This document shows, piece by piece, positions 33,819-42,755 of a stretch of DNA of 64,000 nt. The position numbers were made by a program, and so were the translations under genes. Origin of the DNA: Saccharothrix sp. HUAS TT1 (GTDB lineage Bacteria; Actinomycetota; Actinomycetes; Mycobacteriales; Pseudonocardiaceae); NCBI RefSeq assembly GCF_040744945.1, contig NZ_CP160453.1, positions 4,340,001 to 4,404,000 of the forward strand, written 5' to 3'. Each line of letters starts with the position of its first letter. Position 1 is the first letter of the stretch. The notes below the pieces were generated by a model that worked only from the letters and a program-made list of their open reading frames with translations, made no database searches and was not told the origin of the DNA.

Positions 33819-36800
33819 GTGACGCCCGTGGACCTCGGTGCCCCGCACGGAATCCGCTTCCGCTTCGAAGCGGGGCTGCTGCGCGCCGTCCTGCTCGACG
33901 TGCACCGCAAACCACCGGTCGAGGCCGGTGAGGAGCTGACCGCCGAGGCGGGCGCCCGCGACCTGGTCGTGGACGAGACCCGGGACGGGCACGTGCGCGC
34001 GGTGCTGCGGCAGCGCTTCGACCTGCCGTCGCCCGCCCGCTGGCGGCTCGCCGTCGACGCGCCCGCCGCCGAGACCCCGGACGGGGTGGTGTTCTCGCTG
34101 CCGGGCTCGGTGACGCTGCTGGTGTCCGGCTCGTCGCCGTGCGTGCTCGACGACGGCGGCGTGCGCGTCGACCTGCCCGCGGGCGAGTCGGAACTGGCCG
34201 TCGCGGTGACCAGCGAGCCGGTGTTCGAGGTCGGCGACACGGTCGTGGTGTGCCGACCGGACCAGGTGCGCGAGGCCGCGGTCGTGGTGTCGTGCCTGCC
34301 GCCGGACCGGGTCACGCCGGTCCTCGCGCTGAGACCCGCGACCGGGTCGTCGCACCGGCACGACCGGCTGGTGGCGGACCTGCTCGACGCCGTGGGCGTG
34401 CGCCGCGCGGTGCTCCTCGCCGAACCGGGCGCCGGCGTCGGCCCGGCCGTCGACCTGCCCGAACACCTGCACCTGCCGTGCGACGACCCGATCGGCCTGA
34501 CCGCCAAGGCGTGGGAGCTGCTGCGCGGCGGCGAGCCCGAGCGCACCCTCGACGTCGCGCCGGACGCCGACTTCGCCGCCGCCCTGTTCACCGCCCTGCG
34601 CACCGGGGCGGCGCTGCGGGTGGACGACGACGCGCCACCCGTCCCGTTCGCCGCGCACAACCCGGCCGACGCCGACGAGGCCGTGCTGGTCGAGCGCACC
34701 GGCGGCGCGGACGACCTGGTCGCCGCCGTCTACGCCCACCACCGCGGCGCCCGGCTCGTCGTCACGCCCGCGCCCGACCTGGCCGAGGTGCGCGCGGTGG
34801 TGGCCGAGGAGCAGGAGCGGGTCACCGCGGCGGCCGGCGCGATCGGCGACGCGGTCAAGGGCATCGGGTTCGTCGAGGCGCTGTGGCGGTACCTGTCCAC
34901 CGGCGGGCACGACCCGTTCGCGGCGGTCGAGGCCGTGGTCACCGCGCAGGTGCCCGTCGCGGCGGTCGAGGAGGTCGGCGACCGCGGGCTGACCGCGTTC
35001 ACCACCGGCCTGCCCTACTCGTTCGTGCACACCGGCGACGTCAGCTGGGCGCGCAAGCCGATCGGGCACGTGGTCGCCGACCCGGCGCTGGTGGTGCTCA
35101 CCGAGCTGCACCGGGCGGGCGTCGCCCGCGAGCCCGCCGCGTTCAGCCTGGTCTTCGACTCCGGCCCGTTCCCGGAGCCGCCGCGGACCACCCCGTCGCC
35201 CGGCCACCACACCCACCCGATCGTGCTGGCCGACGAGGACGCCTCGGCCGACGCGCTGCGCGACCTGGCCGCGGACCTGCCGGTCGAGGTGGTGTTCTTC
35301 AACCGGCACGACGCCGACGACGCCATCGCGCTGGGCGACGACGTGCTGCCCGACGACGACCTCCCGGTCGACCTGCGGCACCGGCCGATCGTGTTCAACA
35401 ACTCGTGCCGCTCGTGGACCGGGCTCGGCCGCGAGTTCGTCCGCGCCGGGGCCCGCGGCTACATCGGCACCCTGTGGACGATCCCGCCGAACCTGGCCGC
35501 CGGGTTCGCCCGCACCGTCCTGCGCCGGCTCACCGCCGAGGAGGCGCCCGCCGCGCGCGCCATCGTCAACACCGGCACGCCCGGCGGCATCGAGCGGTCC
35601 TACCTGTACGTGGGCACGGTCAACGGCCGGCTGGACGAGTGGCGCGACCGGTCCACCACCGACGCCGAGGCGGCGCTGACCGGGTGCGAGCTGCTGGCCG
35701 CCGCCGCGCGCGACCGGGCCGACCCGCGGGCGCCCGTGCTGCGCCGGGAGCTGGCGGCGCTGCGCGAGGTCGCCGAGGCGGGCGGCGCGACCGGCACCCC
35801 GTCCTACGCCGACGTGCTGCTGGCCGAGCTGCGGCTGACCGACGACGACGAGCGGGCCGCCGCGCTGGCCGAGCGGGTCGACGCGCTGCTGACCGGCCTC
35901 GACCTGCCCGACGAGGAGCTGGAGCCGCGCTGGGCGACCCGGTTCGCGCTCACCGGGGCGCGGTTCGAGCGGCGCGGGGAATACGGGGCCGCGGTCGCGG
36001 ACTTCGAGAAGAGTGTGGGCTTGGGCGACGCGTGCCGCGACCGGGCGGACGTCCTGCTGCGGATGGCGAGGCTGCTGATGCACGAGGGCAGGACCGAGGA
36101 AGCCGGCCAGGCGGCGCGGCTGGCGCACGACGAGCACCGCCTCGGCGGTGACCGGGCGGGGCTGCTGGAAGCCGTCACCGTCCTGCACGACCTCGGCGAC
36201 GCGGACGGCGGGACGTCCCTCCGGCACGCCGTCGAGGGGCACGACCTGGCCGAGGAGCTGGGCGACCGGGCCAGGCAGGCCGCGTTCAAGCTCGCCGAGT
36301 GCGACCGGCGGCGCGAGCGCGGCGAGCTGGACGCGGCGATCGACGCCGGGTCGCGCGCGGTCGAGCTGTTCCGCGCCGAGGGCGACGACCGGCAGGAGCT
36401 GGCCGCGCTGCGCCGGCTCGGCGCGTGCCACCGCGACCGGGGCGACCTGGAGACCGCGCAGCACTACGCCGCCGTCGGGCTGGCCCGCGCAGAGCAGCTG
36501 GGCGCGGCGGCCGAGGTGGCGTCGTTCCACGACGACCTGGGCGGCGTGCTGACCGCGCGCGGCGAGCACGGCCAGGCGCTGGGGCACTACCGGCACGCGG
36601 TGGAGAAGCTGGTCGCCACCGGCGCGTGGGAGCGCGGCGCCGAGCTGCTGCCGCACCTGGCCGTCGGCGCGGTCCGGGCGCGCGACCCGGAGGCGCTGTG
36701 GACCGCGGCCCTGTGCGGCGGCCTGATCTGCGAGGTCGCGCCGCGCGAGGTGTGGGCGTCGGTGCTGCCGCTGGTCGTGGACTCGATGAAGCGGGCGATC

Positions 36801-37088
36801 GAGACCGGGCCGCTGCCGCTGACCGAGCGCGGCATGACCGACTTCGCCAGCGCCGTGACCGCGGGCAACCGGGCGGAGATGCCGTTCCAGGTCGGCCTGC
36901 TCGCCGACGTGGTGGTCGTGCTGCTGGCGTGGCTGATGGACCGCGCCGACGCGCACATCCTCGCGTTCGCCCGCGAGCTGGACCGCACCAGCGGCGGCGT
37001 GCTCGACCTGGTCGGCTACGTGTCCCTGCCCTACGCCGAGCGCGCCCGCGAACCCGGGACCGGCCGGTCCCGCCCCGGGGTGCACTGA
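33819..37088 (+). CDS. CHAT-domain protease-like protein with C-terminal TPR repeats
   Basis: This 1089-residue protein has an N-terminal third with no recognised domain. Residues about 350-620 form a CHAT (caspase-like) domain: a catalytic-type His497 (FFNRHDADD) and Cys530 (FNNSCRSWTG), followed by GARGYIGTLWTIPP, the conserved end of the family. Residues 640-1080 are helical TPR repeats (EYGAAVADFEKSVGLGD, ELDAAIDAGSRAVELF). CHAT-TPR proteins are predicted cysteine proteases or scaffolds, some in defence or cell-death systems. No partner gene is evident. The GTG start has a weak AAGGG upstream. TAGTTT at 33767-33772 may be the -10. Confidence 0.85.
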   Translation: MTPVDLGAPHGIRFRFEAGLLRAVLLDVHRKPPVEAGEELTAEAGARDLVVDETRDGHVRAVLRQRFDLPSPARWRLAVDAPAAETPDGVVFSLPGSVTLLVSGSSPCVLDDGGVRVDLPAGESELAVAVTSEPVFEVGDTVVVCRPDQVREAAVVVSCLPPDRVTPVLALRPATGSSHRHDRLVADLLDAVGVRRAVLLAEPGAGVGPAVDLPEHLHLPCDDPIGLTAKAWELLRGGEPERTLDVAPDADFAAALFTALRTGAALRVDDDAPPVPFAAHNPADADEAVLVERTGGADDLVAAVYAHHRGARLVVTPAPDLAEVRAVVAEEQERVTAAAGAIGDAVKGIGFVEALWRYLSTGGHDPFAAVEAVVTAQVPVAAVEEVGDRGLTAFTTGLPYSFVHTGDVSWARKPIGHVVADPALVVLTELHRAGVAREPAAFSLVFDSGPFPEPPRTTPSPGHHTHPIVLADEDASADALRDLAADLPVEVVFFNRHDADDAIALGDDVLPDDDLPVDLRHRPIVFNNSCRSWTGLGREFVRAGARGYIGTLWTIPPNLAAGFARTVLRRLTAEEAPAARAIVNTGTPGGIERSYLYVGTVNGRLDEWRDRSTTDAEAALTGCELLAAAARDRADPRAPVLRRELAALREVAEAGGATGTPSYADVLLAELRLTDDDERAAALAERVDALLTGLDLPDEELEPRWATRFALTGARFERRGEYGAAVADFEKSVGLGDACRDRADVLLRMARLLMHEGRTEEAGQAARLAHDEHRLGGDRAGLLEAVTVLHDLGDADGGTSLRHAVEGHDLAEELGDRARQAAFKLAECDRRRERGELDAAIDAGSRAVELFRAEGDDRQELAALRRLGACHRDRGDLETAQHYAAVGLARAEQLGAAAEVASFHDDLGGVLTARGEHGQALGHYRHAVEKLVATGAWERGAELLPHLAVGAVRARDPEALWTAALCGGLICEVAPREVWASVLPLVVDSMKRAIETGPLPLTERGMTDFASAVTAGNRAEMPFQVGLLADVVVVLLAWLMDRADAHILAFARELDRTSGGVLDLVGYVSLPYAERAREPGTGRSRPGVH

Positions 37089-37102
37089 GCGCGGCCCGGG
37101 GG

Positions 37103-38050
37103 TCAGGCTCCGCCGTACGCGGCGGCCGTGCGGGGGTACAGCTCGCGGTAGGCGGGGAAGTGGCCCTGCGGCGTGGTGACGGACTCGGCGCGCAGCAGGC
37201 CGTGCACCAGCGCGCGGGCGAAGACCGCGCGGGCGGCGGCGAGCACCGGTCCCGCGTCCGCGTCGCGGGCGCCGGTCGAGGAGGCGAACACCGTGTCCCC
37301 GTCGGTCAGGCCGTGCGCCGGGCGGACGGCGATCGCCAGGCCGTCCTGGGCGGCCTCGGCCAGCGCGAACAGCCGGGGCAGGCGGGCGTTGGTGACGACC
37401 ACGCCGATGACGGTGTTGAACGGCCGGACCGGCGTCATCGCGGCGGCGCGCGCGGCGGCCAGGTCGTCGCCCCGGTAGGCCGGGAACTCGCCGGGCAGGC
37501 CGAGGTGCGCGGCGAACGGCAGGCCGGTGTCGAGGTCCACCGACGGGCCGACCGCGTTCAGGGCGGCGATCGCGCCGACGACCACACCGCCCGGCAGCTC
37601 CGCGCTCGCGGTGCCCAGACCGCCCTTCAGCGTGGCGTTGAGCGCGCCCGTGCCCGCGCCGACGTTGCCCTGGGCGACCTCGACCCCGGCGGCCCGCACC
37701 GCCGCCGCGCCGTCGTCCGGCCCGGGACGGGCGTGGAAGTCACCGCCCCGACCCAGGTCGAACAACGCGGCGGCGGGCACGAACGACCCCAGCTCCCGCG
37801 CCGCGCCCTCGGCCGCCGCCAACCCGTACGCGCTCCCACCCGCCAGCACGATTCCGCGCACCGCCCGGCCGCCGTGGCGCGGGTCGAGCGCGGCGGTGTC
37901 GCGGGTCGCCGGGGCGCCGCCGCGAACGTCCACAGTGGACAGTGAGCCGGTCGGCAGCAGCACGGCCGTGACGCCGGTCAGCGCGCCGCCGCCGACGCGC
38001 GTGGCGTGTCCCGCCAGCACGCCGGGCACGTCGGTGATCGAGTTCCGCAC
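37103..38050 (-). CDS. P1-family aminopeptidase (DmpA/PepT-like autoprocessing)
   Basis: This 315-residue protein has ITDVPGVLAGHATRV at its start, typical of P1 peptidases (DmpA, BapA). The autocleavage site is expected between Asn212 and Thr213 in FNTVIGVVVTNA, which exposes the new N-terminal nucleophile of the beta subunit. Family members release N-terminal residues, including D- or beta-amino acids. No signal peptide is seen. GTG at 38050 is the start. It is convergent with the CHAT-TPR gene. Confidence 0.88.
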   Translation of the reverse strand: MRNSITDVPGVLAGHATRVGGGALTGVTAVLLPTGSLSTVDVRGGAPATRDTAALDPRHGGRAVRGIVLAGGSAYGLAAAEGAARELGSFVPAAALFDLGRGGDFHARPGPDDGAAAVRAAGVEVAQGNVGAGTGALNATLKGGLGTASAELPGGVVVGAIAALNAVGPSVDLDTGLPFAAHLGLPGEFPAYRGDDLAAARAAAMTPVRPFNTVIGVVVTNARLPRLFALAEAAQDGLAIAVRPAHGLTDGDTVFASSTGARDADAGPVLAAARAVFARALVHGLLRAESVTTPQGHFPAYRELYPRTAAAYGGA

Positions 38051-38384
38051 GCCGTCGATGCTAGGGCCGGGACCGGCTCCGGGCCCGCGGCGCGGGCGGT
38101 CGGTGAATGTGACGAAGTCTCGAATCCATCACGACCGGTCCTGCGGCGGGACAGCGGCCCGCCGCGGCCGGAATCGGGGGCCTGCGACAAAGTGCCTGGT
38201 CAAACCCGGTGCGCGGGTCGGGAAGGGCGGCCGTCCGTCCACACCGGACTGCTCCGAACGGTTCAACCCGGGGTGATTGGGCCGTTCGGGCGAGTGAGCG
38301 CCGCCGCGTCGTGAGGCATTGTTCTGCCCCGTTCGCATCGTGTCGGCAGCCCTCGCCCGGTTGCCCGGTCCGGGGGGTACCCAG
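38051..38384. other. Intergenic region between P1 peptidase and LamG gene
   Basis: No gene is supported in these 334 bases. They hold the divergent promoter area of the two genes. An inverted repeat CCGAACGG (38254-38261) with CCGTTCGG (38282-38289) around a 20-base loop is the only structure noted. Confidence 0.5.
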
Positions 38385-41300
38385 ATGACGTCGTTCTTCG
38401 GCATGCGCGGGAACAGATCGCGCGGCAGCGGACTCGTGGCCGCGCTGGCCGCCTCGCTCGTCGCGTTCGCCGTCGTGCAGCCGGTCGCGCGGGCCGCTCC
38501 CGCGCCCGCCCCGGCGCCGGTGGTGGACGAGGCGGTGGACGAGGTCTCGGCCCAGGCGCTGGCCAAGCGGCTCGGCCGGCCGGTGCGGATCACCGGGAAG
38601 ACCACCGAGGTCGACGAGTTCTGGGCGACCCCGGACGGCGCGTTCACCTGGCGCCAGCACGAGCGCCCGGTGCGCGTGCGCCGCGACGGCGGGTGGACCG
38701 CCGCCGACACCACGCTGGAGCGGCGGCCGGACGGGACCGTGGCGCCGAGGGCCGCGGTGGTCGAGCTGACCCTGTCGGGCGGCGGCAAGGGCTCCAAGGA
38801 CCGCGGACCGCTGGTCAAGATGGCGCACCAGGGCGCCGAGGTCGGCCTGGGCTGGCACGCCGACCTGCCCGAGCCGGTCCTGGACGGCCCGACCGCGACC
38901 TACCCAGAGGTGCTGCCCGGCGTCGACCTCAAGGTCACCGCGGACGTGATCGGGTTCTCCGAGGTGCTGGTGGTCAAGACGCCACAGGCGGCGAAGAACC
39001 CCGACCTGCGCAAGATCACGTTCGGCTCGCACACCAAGAATTCCCGGGTCCGCGCGGTCGAGCGCAAGGCCAAGGCCACCGACCCCGGGCTGGAGGTCGT
39101 CGACGCCGGGGGCGAGGTGGTGTTCACCGGCGACGCGACCCGGATGTGGGACTCCAGCGGCGACGAGCGGCGTGAGCCGCGACGCGCGGAGATGGGCGCC
39201 GAGGTGGCCGACGGCAGCGTCAGCATCATCCCCGACCAGGAGTTCCTGGCCCACCCGGACACCCGCTACCCGGTCTACCTCGACCCCGACTACTCGTGCA
39301 CCTCGTGCGGCAAGGCCCACCACGTCGTGGTGCAGTCCGGCTACCGCACGGCCAAGAACTTCGACGCGACCACCGGCTCGCTCAGCGACCTCAAGGCGGG
39401 CTACCAGACTTCGGACTCCTCCGGGATCTCCCGCACCTACCTGCAGATGAACACCAGCGCCATCATCGGCAAGACGGTCGACTGGGCGACGCTGAACACC
39501 ACGCTGCTGTACTCGTGGTGGGGCAGCGCGCAGGCCAAGCCGACCGAGCTGCACCTCGCGGGCTGGGTCGACGCCAACACCACCTGGGACAACCAGCCCG
39601 GCGGCGGACCGGTGCCCGGCACGTCGTCGTCGCACCTGTCGTCGGTCAACACGGTCAACCAGTCCCAGGCGGCCAACGTGCCGATGCAGTTCGGCGCGAC
39701 CGCGGCGGCGCGGGCGGCGGCGGCCGGCGGCTGGGGCCTCACCACGTTCCTGCTCAAGGGCGAGCAGGAGAACACCACCTACTCGTGGCGGCGGTTCGGG
39801 CTCAACCCGTACCTCGAAGTGCACTACAACTCCACTCCCAACGACCCGACCAACCACGCCATGCAGAACGGCACGGTGCCGTGCGTGAAGGGCGCGAACC
39901 GGCCGTACGTGTTCACCCGCACGCCGCAGCTCCAGGCGTGGGTGTCCGACCCGGACGGCGGCAGCCTCAACGTGCTGGTCGCCACCAGCGGCGGCCCGTA
40001 CGGCGCGGACGTGCCGAACACCTACCACGACAACAACGGCTCGCAGCCCTGGGTCGGCACGGCCGGGCCGGGTCAGGGCGCGCTCGCCCAGGTGCAGGTG
40101 CCCCAGGGGTGGATCACCACCGACGGCATCTACAAGTGGGCGATGCGGGTGTCGGACGGCGCGCTGTCCTCGCCCCGGTGGGACTGGGACTGCGAGTTCT
40201 ACGTCAACACCGCGGTGCCGCTCGCGCCGACCGTGCAAGCCCAGAGCATCCCGGCGAACCAGGGCGGCACGGCGACGTTCGACATCAGCGTCCCCATGGC
40301 CACCGCCGGCCTGTTCGACATCGACCGGTTCGTCTACACCACCGACGGCAGCGAGCCGTCGACCCAGGGCTCGCTGAGCGTGCCCGCGACCAGCGACACC
40401 GGCACCGGCCAGCTCCTGGCCAAGGCGAGCCTGTCGACCACCGCGCTCAACCCGCAGCAGAACCTGCTCAAGGTCCGCGCGGTGAACAAGGCGGGCACGC
40501 CGGGGCCGGACGGCTCCTGCGCGGCGCCGCTGACCACCGTCGGCACCGCGCCCAACACCGCGTGCGCCTACACCGTGCTGCCGCTGACCTCCGCGAACGC
40601 GCTCAAGGGCGCCTGGGCGCTGGACGACGCGGCGGGCCCCACGGCCGCGGACAACGTCGCCGTGCTCAACGAGGGCCAGACCCCGCACCCGGCGACGCTC
40701 ACCGAAGCGGGCTGGGCGGTCGGGTACAGCCGGGGCAGCGCCTGGACCCAGGCCGACGCCTTCGGCGCCAAGGACGGCGTCAAGGGCGGGATCAACATCC
40801 GGCCGGGCGGCTACCTGTCCACCTCCGGTCCGGTGGTCGACACCGACAAGTCGTTCAGCGTCGCCGCCTGGGCCTACCTCCAGCAGACCACCGGCTACCA
40901 CACCGTCCTGTCCCAGGACGGCGGCAGCGTCAGCGGCTTCTACCTGCAGTACTCGGCCGACGTGGGCAAGTGGACGTTCAGCGCGACGCCCTCCGACGCC
41001 GTCACCACCAACCCGGTCCGGGTGACCTCGGCCGACGGCACCGCCGTGCCCAAGGTCAACCGGTGGGTCCACCTGATCGGCACCTACGACGAGAACAGCG
41101 ACCAGCTGTCGCTGTACGTGGACGGCAAGCCCGCCGGGTCGCAGGCCCTGGGAAGCCCGCTGTGGGACGCCGACGGGCCGTTCGTCATCGGCGCGGCCAA
41201 GTGGGACGGCGTGCGGGCCGACCACTTCCCGGGCCAGGTCGACGACGTGCAGGCGTGGCAGCGGGTGCTGTCGCCGAAGGACGCGCACGACCTCGCCACC

Positions 41301-42722
41301 GCCTCCGCGCCGCGCGCCAACCTCGGCCTGGCCGAGGGCGCGACCGAGCTGCTGGCCACCGGCGCGTCCGGTGACGAGTACGCCGGAACCTACGTGCCCG
41401 CGCCGGTGAAGTCGCTCCAGGGCTACTGGAAGTTCGACGAGAACTCCGGCAGCACCGCGGCGGACTCCAGCAACAACGGCGCCGGGTACGAGAACAACCT
41501 CATCACCACCGGCGCGTCCTGGGTGCCCGGCAAGACGGGCAGCGCCCTGCGCTACAGCGGCGCGGCGGACAGCTACAGCCACTCGACCGGGCCCGCGGTG
41601 AACACCTCGCAGTCGTTCTCGGTGTCCGCGTGGGTCAAGCTGGACGACCTCAACGGCTACTACGCCGTGGTGGGCCAGTCGGGCCAGAACGTGCCCGGCT
41701 TCGCCATCCGCTACTCCCAGGACGTGCAAGCCTGGATCTTCGGCGTCGCCCCCGCCGACCAGGTGGGCGCGCACCCGCAGTGGACGTACCGGAGCAACTC
41801 GGTGACCGCGGCCGGGGTCTGGACCCTGGTGACGGGCGTCTACAACAACGAGTCCAAGCGCATGCAGCTCTACGTGGACGGCGAGCTGATGGGGTCGCGG
41901 CTGTACACCGGCACGCCGTGGAACGCGCCCGGACCGGTCACCGTCGGCGCCTACGACTTCGGCGGGATGGTCCACCAGTTCAAGGGCTCGATCGACTCGG
42001 TGCAGGTGTGGCAGCAGGCGCTGACCGCCAGCCAGGTCGCCGCGCTCGCCGGTCGGTCCTACGTGGACAGCGTGTGGAGCGTGACCGGCCCGGTCACCGG
42101 CGCCGCCACCGGCGCGGTGTCGCTGGTCGCGCAGGACGGCGCGGCGAACGCGGCGCTGACGGGCCAGCCGGGCGCGGCGATCACCCTGCCCCGGCCGCGC
42201 GACTTCCGCCCCGACCGCTCCTACACCGTCGAGGCGTGGGTCAGGCACGACACGACCGACACCAGCACCCGGACCGCGGTGAGCATGGACGACACCACGA
42301 ACAGCCCGTTCATGCTCGGCTTCCGCCCGGCCACGACCGGCTCCGGGGGCCAGTGGGCCTTCGCCGTGTCCTGCAACCGGACCGTCGCCAACTGCCTGCG
42401 CGCGGCGCGCAGCGACGCGCCGGCCGTGATCGGCGAGTGGACGCACCTGGCGGCGACGTTCGACACCGTGACCGGCCGGGCGTGCCTGTTCGTCAACGGC
42501 GTCAAGCAGGACGACCAGACCGGCTGCGCGGACATCACCGGCTTCCACGACTCCACCGGGTCGCTGGTCCTCGGCCGCGGCTTCTGGAACGGCGGCAACG
42601 CCGACCTGTGGCACGGCGGCATCGCGGGCGTGCGCGTGCACTCCGGCGTGCGCACGGTCGACCAGATCAAGGACGACCGCACCGCCGACGACCCCGGCAC
42701 GCTGTTCGGCACCGTCCACTGA
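38385..42722 (+). CDS. Large secreted protein with three LamG-like domains
   Basis: The N-terminus of this 1445-residue protein is a Sec-type signal peptide, with SLVAFAVVQPVARA before the AAPAPAPAP cleavage region. Residues 300-480 look like a DNRLRE/CBM-type beta region (YPVYLDPDYSCTSC, TTWDNQPGG). Three LamG/concanavalin-like jelly-roll domains follow at about 805-970, 1005-1222 and 1265-1425, each with the SFSVSAWV-like strand (DKSFSVAAWAYLQ, SQSFSVSAWVKLD, RSYTVEAWVRHD). LamG domains bind carbohydrate or proteins. It precedes the RHS gene by 33 bp in one operon and may partner with it outside the cell, by analogy with similar pairs in Streptomyces. Confidence 0.87.
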   Translation: MTSFFGMRGNRSRGSGLVAALAASLVAFAVVQPVARAAPAPAPAPVVDEAVDEVSAQALAKRLGRPVRITGKTTEVDEFWATPDGAFTWRQHERPVRVRRDGGWTAADTTLERRPDGTVAPRAAVVELTLSGGGKGSKDRGPLVKMAHQGAEVGLGWHADLPEPVLDGPTATYPEVLPGVDLKVTADVIGFSEVLVVKTPQAAKNPDLRKITFGSHTKNSRVRAVERKAKATDPGLEVVDAGGEVVFTGDATRMWDSSGDERREPRRAEMGAEVADGSVSIIPDQEFLAHPDTRYPVYLDPDYSCTSCGKAHHVVVQSGYRTAKNFDATTGSLSDLKAGYQTSDSSGISRTYLQMNTSAIIGKTVDWATLNTTLLYSWWGSAQAKPTELHLAGWVDANTTWDNQPGGGPVPGTSSSHLSSVNTVNQSQAANVPMQFGATAAARAAAAGGWGLTTFLLKGEQENTTYSWRRFGLNPYLEVHYNSTPNDPTNHAMQNGTVPCVKGANRPYVFTRTPQLQAWVSDPDGGSLNVLVATSGGPYGADVPNTYHDNNGSQPWVGTAGPGQGALAQVQVPQGWITTDGIYKWAMRVSDGALSSPRWDWDCEFYVNTAVPLAPTVQAQSIPANQGGTATFDISVPMATAGLFDIDRFVYTTDGSEPSTQGSLSVPATSDTGTGQLLAKASLSTTALNPQQNLLKVRAVNKAGTPGPDGSCAAPLTTVGTAPNTACAYTVLPLTSANALKGAWALDDAAGPTAADNVAVLNEGQTPHPATLTEAGWAVGYSRGSAWTQADAFGAKDGVKGGINIRPGGYLSTSGPVVDTDKSFSVAAWAYLQQTTGYHTVLSQDGGSVSGFYLQYSADVGKWTFSATPSDAVTTNPVRVTSADGTAVPKVNRWVHLIGTYDENSDQLSLYVDGKPAGSQALGSPLWDADGPFVIGAAKWDGVRADHFPGQVDDVQAWQRVLSPKDAHDLATASAPRANLGLAEGATELLATGASGDEYAGTYVPAPVKSLQGYWKFDENSGSTAADSSNNGAGYENNLITTGASWVPGKTGSALRYSGAADSYSHSTGPAVNTSQSFSVSAWVKLDDLNGYYAVVGQSGQNVPGFAIRYSQDVQAWIFGVAPADQVGAHPQWTYRSNSVTAAGVWTLVTGVYNNESKRMQLYVDGELMGSRLYTGTPWNAPGPVTVGAYDFGGMVHQFKGSIDSVQVWQQALTASQVAALAGRSYVDSVWSVTGPVTGAATGAVSLVAQDGAANAALTGQPGAAITLPRPRDFRPDRSYTVEAWVRHDTTDTSTRTAVSMDDTTNSPFMLGFRPATTGSGGQWAFAVSCNRTVANCLRAARSDAPAVIGEWTHLAATFDTVTGRACLFVNGVKQDDQTGCADITGFHDSTGSLVLGRGFWNGGNADLWHGGIAGVRVHSGVRTVDQIKDDRTADDPGTLFGTVH

Positions 42723-42755
42723 CCCGGCCACTTCTCCCACACCCAGGTTGAGAAC

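Noticed and set aside
33534..37085. A 1183-codon open frame on the minus strand
   Set aside because: It is an antisense shadow of the CHAT-TPR gene; its translation is Arg/Gly/Pro-rich with no domain, while the plus-strand frame has clear family motifs.
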